Positions 20,331 through 31,081 of a stretch of 64,000 nt of DNA are shown here, piece by piece. Where the stretch lies: the NCBI GenBank assembly GCA_008704415.1, contig VXIS01000006.1, forward strand, positions 248,001-312,000, in the 5' to 3' direction. This DNA comes from Sphaerosporella brunnea. Taxonomy: Eukaryota > Ascomycota > Pezizomycetes > Pezizales > Pyronemataceae. A model generated the notes under the pieces. That model had not been told where the DNA came from, did not search any database, and was given only the letters and a program-made list of their open reading frames with translations. Numbering within the stretch: position 1 is the stretch's first letter; every line of letters starts with the position of its first letter. A program made the translations under genes and the position numbers.

Positions 20331-21300
20331 GTGGGGCTGTTGTTGAGATAATGGTGGGTTTCGAGCGGGGCGCTTTGGGTTGAATACAGTGGAAGGTGTC
20401 TCGGATACAGTTTTGGTTGCATTTTGAATTTTATCAAAAAAGGCTGGGTTGCAGTCAATGACCGATTTCAAGGCCAGCATTTCACGTACTACACAGTATC
20501 AAATTACACCTAACGCTCAAGGAACAATTTAGGTTTATTACCAGGTCTGGTATACCCCTCCAGACAAGGCTCTTACAATGGAACGCCCTCGCAATAGTAG
20601 TTACCTACACCCTCAGTATCAGAAGACCAGTCGCTACCCTGCTCCTCAAGACCCCTTTTTGGTGCTATCAAGCCACACCACCGACCGCCCCGCTTGCAGG
20701 GTGCTACTGTGCGGCCACTCATGTGTCACCATAGCAGGTTATATTGCACGTGCACATTGTTCCTCAACGGACACAGCAGCATAAACTACATTTTGTTTGT
20801 TTCCAAATGATGTGTCCCCGAGCACGGTGTGTGCGGAATACCTGTCGCATACGTTAGACGTCCGAACTACGTGCACAAGCCAGTCGACGTCAGCCCCCGC
20901 ACCGCGTGGTAAATTGAGGGAATGGACTAAGACGGACACCGACAAAGAAAAGCCTCCGATTTTCTGACCACCTATGCATTCCCGGGCACCTCGGGAATGT
21001 GGTTTTTTTGTTACCGTGTAAAAGCACGACGCGCGGCACGGCCGCGGCGAATGTCGGATCATCACACGATACGGCAGGAGGCCGCGGCAATAATGGACGC
21101 AGAGCATAGTGTGATGAAGTGCCGCCGGCAGGATGGCAAGGCGCTCTGAGATGCCCGATAGGGGGCGGGGGTAACTGGTGGACGGCCGCTGCACGGCCCA
21201 GCCGCCTGTTTTTGATGGATGCACACCATGGGGCTAGAGCCTTATCAGCGCTCATTGTTTCCAGCATGAGGAGGCGGATTGTTTGTTGGTGTTGATCAAA
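20331..21300. other. Intergenic, no gene seen
   Basis: Several overlapping minus-strand ORFs (21224-20739, 21357-20890), without motifs or splice partners. Confidence 0.3.
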
Positions 21301-21309
21301 TTGCAGTCC

Positions 21310-21425
21310 GTCGCGAGTGTAGTGGTAGTCTGTGGATAGTGGATTCCTCGTCTGCATTGATCGGCATCTTCAACACGCGCGATGGTCATGATCAACCTTA
21401 GTCCCACGGTTTGATTCCCGGTGGG
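21310..21425 (+). repeat. tRNA-like relic (A- and B-box)
   Basis: GTAGTGGTAGT (A-box-like, near 21319) and CCCACGGTTTGATTCCCGG (B-box/T-arm-like, near 21403-21421, able to form a short T-stem). The spacing is longer than in a normal tRNA, so a pseudo-tRNA or tRNA-derived SINE is more likely than a working gene. Confidence 0.25.
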
Positions 21426-22350
21426 CGTGCGGACTCAGATACACACATCCAGGAGAGCACGGGTTCAGGTTCGGCGACGGAATCTGGGCGCCATCGCCAA
21501 CCTCGACATACCGTCAATTTCACAGCCGGTGCCGCAGAATACTGTTAATAACTCGTCTTTGTCGGCTCTTTTTTCGGGCCAGTATTGCCAGGTCGACTTG
21601 ATGGAGTCGAGCACTCTGACGCGGATCGGTTGGTTGTTGCCATTCCACCGCTGGGAGAGTTAAACGTCACCAGATAATGACCTTCCCCCCTCCCCTTGAC
21701 ACCCGTCGTTGGCAGAGCTCGCGGTGACGGCGCAGGATCCAGCCAATGGGTCAGTCGCCAGGGGAGTGACTGCCGCATGGTATATTGCACGCCTCCCTGC
21801 GATCCCCCGCATCTCCTGGGCCGCGGCCGGTGTGCATTCCTTCTCACCGAGTGGAACGGACGGTTGCCATCGCGTCGCCGTGTCGTCGCCAGCCTCTGCG
21901 AAGTGCACACCAGCTTTTATCCACAACGGCGTTTTGGTACATCGGACTTTACGCTCTATATTCACGCGTTTCCCGCATAGTTTCCGGCCCAATATGCAAC
22001 CATATCTCCGGCATGGCCTTGTGCACGTCCATGCATGAACACGCTCTTCAGTTTCTCGCGTCAGGTTCGCGCACGTGGTAGTAATGTGGAACGAAATGAT
22101 GTGCTGGTGCCCTCGGTTCGCGATTGCTCCATCGCTGCTCCTGCTTGGGGGTCCTGACGAGCATCAGTTATTCACAGATCATGTGAAATTGGTACGCCAC
22201 GGTACAAGCATTGTCAGGGCCAGGGTTGCTGCGGATTGCCGAGCCGTGCGAGCTGACGCAACTGGATTGTCAAGGCTAGGGTTACCTACCACCGGACTGG
22301 TCAAGGCAAGGGTTGCGGTTCTGCATTCCGTCACTCACAAAACTCCGGAA
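21426..22350. other. Intergenic, no gene seen
   Basis: GGCNAGGGTT motifs near 22218, 22270 and 22306. No supported gene. Confidence 0.3.
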
Positions 22351-22355
22351 GACTG

Positions 22356-22374
22356 CAAAACACCTCACCAACCG
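22356..22374. repeat. Left copy of 19-bp direct repeat
   Basis: CAAAACACCTCACCAACCG here and CAAAACACCTCACTAACCG at 24307-24325 differ at one base. They flank the opposed LINE-like copies and may be a target-site duplication. Confidence 0.45.
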
Positions 22375-22437
22375 AAACACGCGAGAATAATCGGCCCTCC
22401 CCCCTCTCTTATGTACTCGAAACAGGCGGGACGATTT

Positions 22438-23620
22438 TTTTTTTTTTGTTTTAATCATAATGTATTCGGCCGCTTGCGGCCATGACATATATGTAGGAGA
22501 GAAGCAGACTACCCTTAGGCCTCACGGGCCCACAGACGGGCGTGCCTGGCCTGGCGGCTCTCTGAAGGAAAGAAAATCAAGGAAATCGCAAAAAGTATAC
22601 AGAAAGGACTGTGTTTCACCCCCTCTTCAACCCCGCACGTCTGGAGCCCGCTGCTCCCTCTCCTTCCCCTTGCCCTTCTCCTTCCCCTCCCCCTTCTCCT
22701 CCTTCTTCTTCCTTCTCCCCCCTTAGGTTTGCGAGGCCAGTGCGGCTTGGTGTCAGCGGCTCCGCCTATGAAGACGTTGATGCTTACACCACCGCCCCGA
22801 GCCACTTGGGCCCAGGAAGGCGCGCTACCCCCGTTTATCTCCTTCGTTGAGCGGCACGAGAGCCGCCTCCGTTTCTTTGTCTCAACCTTCTTCCAGCCCC
22901 CTTCGGCTTCCGTCCCTCCACTAGGAGGGGCAGCAGCCTGTGGGTTGCCGGGTGCCGGTTGCGTGTTCGGGTCTGGTCGCATCGGGACCCAGGCAGTGCT
23001 TGGTCCCGCGTGTTTCGAATGCATGAGAGAGGGGGGGGGGGAGACCGTTCTCGTTTGTTTTGCAGGCTGCATTGTCGGGCTGGGCGGCCCGGAGAGCCTG
23101 CGTTTAGACCTCGCCGTGACTTCCGGCGGCGTGGCAGTCGTCTCCGCTGACGCAAGCGGGGGCGGAGGTGGGGGCGGCGTCTGGGAAGCCGCGTGCGATA
23201 CCGTCGTAGTTCGAGGGCTTTTCGCTTCGAGCCCCTTAAGTCGAACCAGAAGCTCACCGTTCTGAGCAGAGAGCTTGTCGACTGTACCTTTCAGCTCAAG
23301 TACGATCGTGACCAACCTGGCCATGCTGGTATCGTGTCCTTCCTTGAAGGCGTCGATGCGCCGTTCTAACATTTTTTGGACGTCTTCGAGATAGAGGACG
23401 CCCGGTTCCACGTCCTGCATCTCCGCCTCGTGTGCCACTGGGGCTGGAGGTGTGTTATGCACCTTCGTCCATTCGTCGAGCACGAGGGCGTCCTCCGCTT
23501 GTTGTCGCGTGAAGACTTCGAGGAGCTCACGCCGGCTGCGGCCTTTGCGTGCCTCGCGACACGCTTTTCCTAAGTGCACGAACATCTCGCACTGAAAGCA
23601 CGGAGTGTTGAAGTTTCCCC
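22438..23620 (-). mobile_element. LINE-like element, 3' part with gag-like ORF
   Basis: On the minus strand this segment carries a gag-like ORF. It begins near CFQCEMFVHLGKACREARKG (a Cys-containing segment, about 23600) and runs through a predicted coiled coil (LEDVQKMLERRIDAFKEG ... VLELKGTVDKLSAQNGEL, about 23400-23240). A Pro-rich linker follows, then EGGWKKVETKKRRR (about 22880) and PSWAQVARGGG (about 22810). Next come a CT/GA-rich low-complexity tract, a stop, a small GGCCGC-AAGCGGCC hairpin, ATGATTAAAAC and a poly-A tail (poly-T on the plus strand, 22436-22449). Poly-A ends and this ORF style fit a non-LTR retrotransposon ORF1 or a non-autonomous derivative. No endonuclease or reverse transcriptase is present. 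Confidence 0.55.
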
Positions 23621-23754
23621 ATTTCGGGAAGAAAGAGGAGTGGTAGGGCATTGAGGCGAAAATTGGCTCCGTGATGGTAAGTATAGACCAATCAGAGAGC
23701 ACCACGTTGCGGCTTGGCGCTGGTAAGCACGAAGCGAGTGGTGTGTAGGAAGGA

Positions 23755-24312
23755 TGACAGGCGGGACGAAGCACCGCATTAGTCTCGATGCGACCAGACC
23801 CGGACACGCAACCAGCACCCGGCAACCGAGAAGCTTCTGCCCCTCCCACTGGAGGGACGGAAGCCGAAGGGGGCTGAACGAAGGTTGAAAGAAAGAAGCA
23901 TAGACGACTCTCGGGCCGCTCAACGAAGGAGACAAACGGTGACGCGCGCCCTCCTGGGCCCACCCAAGTGGGTCGAGGCGGTGGTGTGAGCATCAACGTC
24001 TTCATGGGCGGAGCCGCTGACACAAGCGGCACAGGCCTCCCAGACCCAACGGGGGGTAGAAGAAGAACCAGAAGCAGGAGAAGGGGAGGGGGAAGGGGAA
24101 GGTGAACGAGGGGAGCAGCGGGCTCCGGGGATAGGGAGTGAACCACAGTCTTTTGTGGATATGACCTGCGATTTCCTTGATTTTCTTTCCTTGAGAGAGC
24201 GGCAGGCCCCACAAGAGGACATATGAGACTCGGAGTGGTATAGTCTCTGTCCTCTAGATATGCCATGGCCGCAAGCGGCCGAATGCAATATGATTAAAAC
24301 AAAAAACAAAAC
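23755..24312 (+). mobile_element. LINE-like element, opposed 3' part
   Basis: The plus strand repeats the 3' half of the 22.4-23.0 kb element: ACCCGGCAACC, then the KKHRRLSGRSTKE frame, GGGGTGTGAGCATCAACGTC, the GA-rich tract and the GGCCGCAAGCGGCCGAAT hairpin. It ends ATGATTAAAACAAAAAACAA. It is therefore a second copy with its own A-rich tail pointing right, joined 5' to 5' with the left copy near 23620-23755. Its coding part holds several stops. Confidence 0.6.
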
Positions 24313-24325
24313 ACCTCACTAACCG

Positions 24326-25671
24326 CTATGGCTGTCGCATGTGCAGCGCCACTTGCTGTCTGTTTTCGCGGTTGATACGTCGCCGCAGGTGGATCGCGTC
24401 GTGGCGATCAGTCTCGTCCCAGAAACTGGGGGGGGGGATGCGGCCCGCTGAGCATCGTACGCCGCTCCTTGGACTGGCTGTCGATGGGGATATCGATCGA
24501 GGCGAGCAGATGTCACGGAAGCCGTCTTTTCGGTGTGTGTTCGACGAGTGACGCAGTCGGAACCCATGCTGGCATCGTGTTTGGATACCAAATTGGTGTG
24601 ATGTGAGATTGGATCATATCGTATCTTGCGCCAGCTCGCTCAGGATCAAGTTTACTCTCAAAAACGCTTGCATTGAGATTGGGATGACTCGTATATCGCG
24701 GCCCCCGTGACCTATGATTTCAAATCTTCGATGACGTCTCACGACGCCATTCCCAGAACAACAGCAACCCCGCCCGCACGACGCTACCACCCACGCCGCA
24801 ACAGGAGCCGACCAGACCGCTATCCTCCCGGCTTTGCGGCCGTACGTCTGCGATTTCACTCCCCAACGGGCTCGTCGAAATCGAAGCGCCCTTAACCGCT
24901 TTTACCGTCCGCCCGTGTACGGTGCAGGATCGCTCCAGTCCGCCGTCAGATAGGTGGCGGTGTGTTCTTCGATCATTCCCTGGAGCCATGCGGGTTCAGG
25001 CTCCAAAGCCTCAGCAACGTTGACCTGGTGAGTTGCCGATGTGATACGAGCCGTAATCCAAGATCCTGTGAGGGGTTGCGGCAAGGGTTGCGACTGACCA
25101 CACTCGTGAACTCGAAACCTGCTCACCAACCGCCAGGCCGTCCTGCGCAGAGTGGTAGTCGGCGTGACGTTGACGGAGTGTTGATTGTCAGCAGGCCGAG
25201 ATCAAGGGGTTGCGGTGTCGCATTTTGTGGGCTGCTTCCGGCTCCGGATCGAACGCTGCTGCTGTGAAAAGCGCCCTCGTTGGCGATGTCGATCGAGGCG
25301 GCGAGATTTCTTGGTCATCATGAGGGGTCATTCGCGGGACATTTTGACATCAGCGGGCAATGACTCGGATATCACTGCCAGGGTGACCTCTGCGGGCCGT
25401 ATCACTCGGCATATAGACCAGGAAACCCGAACAGCACGCGAAACACAACAGGCCGCCAGCATTGGGCTACTTCCGTGCTCTCCACTTGAATGAGATCGAA
25501 CAACGCCATTCGCTCTATGGCAACAACCGCATCCGAAAGGACTTTGCCCTCCCGCCCAGCCACGCAAGAACAACTCCTGGCGCCCTTCTGTGGTTGCCTT
25601 TGGTCCGCCGGTACATCCAGTTCCCAATAGACTCAGGGTCGAAATCGCAATCTGCGGTTGTATACTTGCCC
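24326..25671. other. Intergenic, no gene seen
   Basis: GC-moderate sequence with ORFs on both strands but no supported gene. One GGCAAGGGTTGC motif near 25082. Confidence 0.3.
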
Positions 25672-25679
25672 CTCGGGTC

Positions 25680-26401
25680 CAGGGCGGTAATTAGTCCGGC
25701 CGGCCGCCAGGTCAAACGGGGCCCCACGGAGTGGGTCAGGTCGGGCCGGTGATGTAGAAAGCCCAATAGGTTGGGGCCGGCATAAGAAAAACCTGGATAT
25801 CTGGTAGGTGCCGGCCGGTGCCCGGTATCCTGAATTAAGGTCGGGTCGGTCATTGTGCCGAACGCGGGGCCACTAAAAGCGCTAATCGTTCGGTGCTCGT
25901 TCCGCCGCAGCTAAAGCTTCGATCGCAATCAAAAGAGTGGTCGATCTACCCCAAAAACAGCAACTCGGACGAGAGCCGGAATACGGCAGGGCGGAAATGC
26001 TGACGACTTACTCACAAATCTCGCAAGTTTGACGCACTTTAACCCAGAAAATACAGGTCGGAAGAGAGGCGGATATGGCTGACTTTATGCTCACAAATCC
26101 AAAGATTTCGAAACCTATGGAGCGTGGCACAAGAGCTATCGTGAACATTCCGACTGTTGCGCTGCAGTATTCCGACTTGTTTTCATCTTTCTTTCCTTGA
26201 TGTATGTGTAAGCGGAAAACTTCGGATGCCTGGCGGGCCCGCCGGGCGCCGGGTCTTTCTGGGCCTGGTGGGTGCACTCAGGTGCCTGGGTCTCGATCCA
26301 AAAAGCCTGGTCCCAACGGGCCGTGATTCCAAAAGCCCGTTTCAATCAGTCCGGTTCAGGCCGCGCTCAAAGCCGGACTGGCCGGACTTATGACAGCCCT
26401 G
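25680..26401 (+). mobile_element. Non-autonomous hAT element, family 1 (722 bp)
   Basis: Flanked by the perfect 8-bp direct repeat CTCGGGTC (25672-25679 and 26402-26409), the target duplication size of hAT elements. The left end starts CAGGGCGGTAATTAGTCCGG; the right end read inward starts CAGGGCTGTCATAAGTCCGG, an imperfect terminal inverted repeat. Sub-terminal blocks are rich in CCGGCC and GGGCCC. The interior has no transposase ORF; only short frames resemble the end regions of the related 48.2 kb and 44.3-45.7 kb copies. It would depend on a transposase supplied in trans. Confidence 0.8.
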
Positions 26402-26409
26402 CTCGGGTC

Positions 26410-27239
26410 TCGCACGGTTTCAGCGTACTGCACAGATGGCAGAACCCCCCAAGGTATTCTCAACAGCTGGGATTCGACGGGGGCTGCAACGGTGCCCGTA
26501 TACTGACACGCGGGCAAATTATTCAGACCCTTCTACCCGTCTGCGAAAAAACGTTTCGGCACATGCATTCGGCGCGTCCCTACAGCCGAGGCTTGTGCCC
26601 GGCCGGGCAAACAGTCTCGCCACCACGCGGCCAAGACCCGTTGTCACCAAACGCCAGGCGGCTGTATCCTGACAGAAATTCAATGAGACGACTGCTGAAG
26701 AGAACGACGAGTCCCACAAGGATGTCGTAATAAATGGCATTACTTAAGCGTCCGTTAGCAGTTGTTTCCAGGCTCTGCCGGACTGCTGACAAGATCGTCG
26801 GCAGGGAGGGCCCGCAAAACGACGCCGCTGTCAGAATAGGCAAACAGATCAGTGATATCGTCTTTCTCGTGAAGCGGAAAGATGTAAAACGGATCATGAT
26901 CGAGCACGAGAGGCGAGACATGGCGATGGGATGGAAGTAGCAATACTGCGACGCGGAGTGGAACCACGGCGCCCAGGACGATGCGTAGCCGCCACGATTC
27001 TTTGGGTCTGCTACGTCAATGTTCTTGGGCCTGGTGAGGGCCCCGCTTTGAATATGTCGATGGGTAGGGTTAGGGTTACCCTTTCTTTGATAACCGCGCT
27101 GCGGACACCAACTAACCCTTCAACAACACAAAACCCTCAAACAGTCGACAACATCGGCAAACAACGACCCGTCACCAACACCCACATCTGCGACCTATTA
27201 GCAAAACGCAACCCGACTCTACCACAACTACGAGAGAAA
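26410..27239. other. 5' region of the 42-residue-repeat gene
   Basis: No separate gene supported. TAGGGTTAGGGTTA (27065-27078) is a two-unit match to the fungal telomere repeat TTAGGG. Confidence 0.4.
27065..27078 (+). repeat. Interstitial telomere-like repeat
   Basis: TAGGGTTAGGGTTA, two units of TTAGGG. Too short to imply a chromosome end. Confidence 0.5.
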
Positions 27240-27644
27240 ATGCCCGACACCGCAACGAGAGCCAGAAAACGCACGCGCAACACGGAGGAAGTGGAGGCCA
27301 GCCAGAAGCCCGTCAAGTCCGCACGACTGCCGCTTTACAAGAACCACAACCGCATGTGCGAGGAGCTGGGCATCCCGCCGCGCGACAAATAGAGTAGCTT
27401 CTTGATACGGCGGGAGCTGCAGGACCTATGCAAGGAGCACGGATTCGAACTGACGCGCAATTACAGTACCTGGGGAGCGGATGTGATGCGCAAGCTCGTC
27501 AAAACGGTCACCGCGCAGTTGAACACCGATCCGAAAAGGAAGAAGGTGATCTCCACTGTCGCTGTGGAAGCCTTGGTGCACAGACTCTGCTTGGACAATG
27601 TCAGAAACATAAAGGCGGCGAAGCAGAAGACCATGGGAGACTCG

Positions 27645-27699
27645 GTAAGTGATGTCTGAACCACGGTCTCGGCGTCGGCGGATCACCGTAGCAGGATAG
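27645..27699 (+). other. Probable intron, 55 nt
   Basis: GTAAGTG donor after GGAGACTCG and GGATAG acceptor before GAGGAAGATTAC. It links two frames of matching style in phase 0. An alternative acceptor (GTAGCAG, 5 nt earlier) would lose the acidic frame. Confidence 0.45.
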
Positions 27700-27975
27700 G
27701 AGGAAGATTACAGATCCAGTGATGAGTACACTCCGGCTGCACCCACAGAGCCGCCGTATGCTCAGGAACAAGCGGTCGAAACAGAGATGGATAACGAAGA
27801 CGACTAGAACGACAAGGAATTCCGTCATTTCGGCGACGGCGAATGTTCCGTGAACGCGACTGACGCTGAGATCGACAAGCAACTCAGCAACCAGGTCACT
27901 GATACCCCAACTGACGATTCTGACTGTCAAACTCCGCTCGCGGAGGCACATCACCACGAAATGCGCCTCCCTCCG

Positions 27976-28790
27976 TGCCAGCCGGTTCAGGCCAAGTACA
28001 ACGATGAAACCCGCAGCATGAACAGCGGCCTTGAGTTTCGATCGGGCGAGGTCAATCCCGTACCCAAACCACTGTCACCGGTCGAAACGCTTCATCCGCC
28101 ATGCCAGCCGGTTCGAGCCCAGTACATTGAGGAAACCCGCAGGATGAACGGCGGCCTTGAGAGTGGATCGGGCGAGGTCAATCCCGCGCCCAAACCACTG
28201 GCACGCCACATCCAGCATGCCAGCCGGTTTGAGCCCAGTACAACGATGCGCCCAAACCACTGGCACCGGTCGAAACGCCTCATCCTCCATGCCAGCCGGT
28301 TAGAGCCCAGTACAACGACGAGACTCGCAGCATGAACAGCGACCTTGAAAGCCAGTCCTTCGAGCTCAATTCCGCGCCCAATGCTCCATGCCAGCCGGTT
28401 CGAGTGCTGTACCACGACGAAACCCGCAGCATGAACAGCGGCCTTGAGTGTCGATTGGGAGAGGTCAATCTTGCGCCAAAACCACTGTCACCGATCGAAA
28501 CACCTCATACTCCATGTCAGCCGGTTCGAGCCCAGTACAACCACGAAAGCCGCAGCATGAACAGCGGGCTTGAGAGCCGTTCCTTCGAGCTCAATCCCGC
28601 GCCCAAACGACTGTCACCGGTCGAATCGCCTCATCCTCCTCCATGCCAGCCAGTTCGAGCCCGGTACAATGACGCGCCCAAACCACTGGCACCGGTCGAA
28701 ACGCCTCATCCGCCATGTCAGCCGGTTCGAGCCCAGTATAACAACGAAACCCGCAGCAGGACCAGCGGCATTGAGAGCCGGTTCATCGAG
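27976..28790 (+). repeat. Eight-unit coding tandem repeat
   Basis: TG(C/T)CAGCC(G/A)GTT starts at 27976, 28102, 28218, 28290, 28389, 28515, 28644 and 28716. Full units are 126 or 129 bp (42-43 codons) and short ones 72 or 99 bp, so most length changes keep frame. The 116-bp step does not. Unit content: CQPVRAQYNxETRSMNSGL, then ESRSxExNPAPKPLxPVETP. Confidence 0.75.
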
Positions 28791-28862
28791 CCTGATCCCG
28801 CGCCCAAACTACTGCCACCGGTCGCAACTGTTTGTGACCTACACGCTGCCATGCGACTTTGA

Positions 28863-29599
28863 TCGCGCCCGCCTTCTTGCCATTGTACCGGAAACCACCG
28901 AGATGGTTTATACCAGGATTGGGTTCGGTTGACAGCAAGAACCGAGGTGGTTCGGCTCAAACTGATGATTGAGGTCATCGATCCACTCATGATGAAAGGC
29001 GAGATCCCAAGTGCGAGGGTCCGATAGTTTGTTCGGGCACCTTGTGCTCCGTGTGTTGCTTTGGGAAGATCAGACTGGTTGCATCGCGGCGGGGAAGGGG
29101 GGTGGATTGGTACTGGTAGCGAATGTCAATTCAAAGCGTTTTGTCTCTGAGCAAAAATATGTGATACACTCCGGCTCGGCTCATCACGACTTCGGCTCGG
29201 TGAGCTGAGCCGATCCTGTAAAGCTCGAACTTCGGCTGGAGCTGCAATACTACTCCGAATGCCGGAGGCGGTATAGACGAAGGAGGTCGAACGAAGTCAC
29301 ATTCTGGGCGCTTCTGTATACAAAACGCCTTCTGTTCTGCTTCATCAGTCTATATTTGTCAGGTCAGACCCGGAGTGAAAGCATTCAAGGGCTGCTTCCT
29401 TCTCGGCATCCATTGCCTCGGCCTGAAAGACCAGTGCCTGCACCTCGACAGACCCCTCTCTGTTCATCTTCATGGCATCCTCCCGGTGTTCGAGGTAGCC
29501 AGTAAGTCTGTAGAGATCCCAATCGTTCACACTCTTCTCTTTTAGCCAGGTTTCAAGCAGCAAAACGGCGCTGCTGGATTCTTCCTACAATCGGTGACG
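28863..29599. other. Intergenic, no gene seen
   Basis: A hairpin (GGCTCGGCTCATCAC ... GTGAGCTGAGCC, about 29167-29211). No gene. Confidence 0.4.
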
Positions 29600-29607
29600 C
29601 TTCTTGG

Positions 29608-29855
29608 CAGGGCTGTCAAAAGTCCGGCCAGTCCGGCTTTGAGCGCGGCTTGAACCAGACTGATTGAGACAGGCTTTTGAAATCACGGCCCGTTTGGACT
29701 AGGCTTTTTGGATCGAGACCCAGGCGCCTACGAGCACCCGCCAGGCCCTGAAGTACCCGGCTCCCGGCGGGCCCGCCATGCATCTGTAGTTTTTTGCTTA
29801 CACATACATTACCGAATGAAACATGAACGTGAGATACAGATTCAAGACTAGTCCG
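29608..29855 (-). mobile_element. hAT family 1 end fragment
   Basis: CAGGGCTGTCAAAAGTCCGG at 29608 and the next ~240 bp match the right ends of the 25.7 and 48.2 kb elements and the left end of the 44.3 kb element. The partner end is missing, and no copy of the left flank CTTCTTGG is found nearby. Truncated copy. Confidence 0.65.
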
Positions 29856-29878
29856 TGGTGGAATACGTTTTTTCGCCA

Positions 29879-30636
29879 CAGGTGGCTGATCCCGTTTGAA
29901 TCAAACGAGCTTTTCAAATCGAGGCCCGTTTAGACCAGTCATTTTGGACGGAGATCCAGTGCCCACGGGCCCCGGATGGGCTGCGTGACATGCAGGCGCC
30001 CACCGGGCCCGCCAGGCACCCGAACTATCTACGACCACGGAAGCCGCACGGCACCGTACACGGTGTCCCGGAATTCTTGCGGCCCGTAGGGCCTTGTGGA
30101 GCGGAGCGGGGTAGAGTGCCGGCGATAGAGTGCTGGCGAGCGGCATGGAGTGCTGAGTAGTGAGGCGGCGAGGGTTTACCTCCCCGAACATTCTGGTGGA
30201 CAATGAAATCATCTTCTTCTTCTGACTACTACCTCCTCTGATCGCTCGTGGACACTACTGCATCCTCATCGTCGTCCGTACGTCAACAGGAATACCGATA
30301 ACCGACCAGGGATGCCGAAATGAGACCGCCACATGAATACATCCTCGGCGACCACGGAAACGGCACGGCACACAAACATCCGTACACGGTGTCCCGGAAT
30401 ACCGATAACCGGCCAAGGATGCCGGGGTTTCGACCACTGAGTGCGTTTGGAGATTGCCCCGTGATCGTCACGATGCGCATACCGGCACAACCGGCACCCA
30501 AAGGCGCCTGTCAGGCATCCAAACATTGACAACGTTGCCCGGAGCCTATCCGACAAGCGCGACACGCGCCCCAGCCCAGCCTACTTTATGGGGCCCCGTT
30601 TGCCCCGCGGGCTGGCCCGTGTATTGGCACTCCTGA
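29879..30636 (-). mobile_element. hAT family 2 relic, rearranged
   Basis: The left part (29885-30060) matches one end, and the right part (30350-30636, ending TGTATTGGCACTCCTG) the other end, of the complete 34.2 kb element. The terminal 30 bp on the left is largely lost and a family-internal segment appears twice. The flanks (TTTCGCCA and ACCCAGAC) do not match, so the target duplication is lost. Confidence 0.55.
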
Positions 30637-31020
30637 CCCAGACTAACGTGCAACACGCCCACATTCGTCGCGAGGACAGTATTGGATGTGTATACGTGAT
30701 GAGACGTGAACCCCAACCTTATCAATCCCCATCTGGTAGAACCCTAACCGGGACAGTCCCTTCACGCTTGTGTGGGGGTCTCGCACTCCACACAACAGGC
30801 GAGTAGAATAGTAATGCCTATGTTACGATTACCACTGCTAGGAGTTTTGAATTGTCTGCTAAGATACAGCGCACACTGAGCGTTTCGTTTTAACATAATT
30901 TACCGGCCGTGTCTGTGGCGGCTAGGGTTGGTCAATTTCTTCCATGTTTACGCGTAGGAAGCATCATGCGTCATTATTGGTGCCTTGCAAGTTGTTAGAC
31001 AAACCAGTACATGCAGCCAA
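30637..31020. other. Intergenic, no gene seen
   Basis: No supported feature. Confidence 0.35.
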
Positions 31021-31081
31021 GTCAGCTAGCTCAGCGTTACGATCGGTATAAAGGTTTGAATGTATCCTGGGATGCCTTGGC

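Larger units (their letters stand above)
27240..28862 (+). pseudogene. Gene with 42-residue tandem repeats, broken
   Basis: Not a family I recognise. ATG at 27240 opens a basic N-terminus (TRARKRTRNTEEVEASQKP). A single in-frame TAG at 27390-27392 interrupts it, after which the same frame continues: RRELQDLCKEHGFELTRNY, then MRKLVKTVTAQLN, to MGDS. A 55-nt intron (27645-27699, GTAAGT donor, GGATAG acceptor) leads into an acidic segment (EEDYRSSDEYTPAAPTEP). A second in-frame TAG at 27805-27807 follows (after NEDD), then eight CQPVRAQY repeats. Both stops are TAG and could come from CAG by C-to-T change. A 10-bp loss between repeats 2 and 3 shifts the frame. The layout suggests a basic helical domain, an acidic linker and a proline-containing repeat tail. 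The helical part is faintly like residues 20-95 of the 55.3 kb protein. Confidence 0.55.

Noticed and set aside
20739..21357. Overlapping minus ORFs of 155-161 codons
   Set aside because: Two frames of equal quality overlap; no domain or splice evidence.
22515..24266. 583-codon minus-strand ORF as one protein
   Set aside because: Its first ~200 codons are the antisense of the right-hand LINE-like copy. Only the part from about 23620 downward reads the element in sense. The long frame is a product of the inverted arrangement.
26931..27239. N-terminal extension of the 27.2 kb gene
   Set aside because: The frame is open upstream of the ATG but spans telomere-like repeat and low-quality sequence; the ATG at 27240 starts the protein-like composition.
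27976..28790. CRISPR-like array
   Set aside because: Repeats are 126-bp coding units without unique spacers, in a fungal context.
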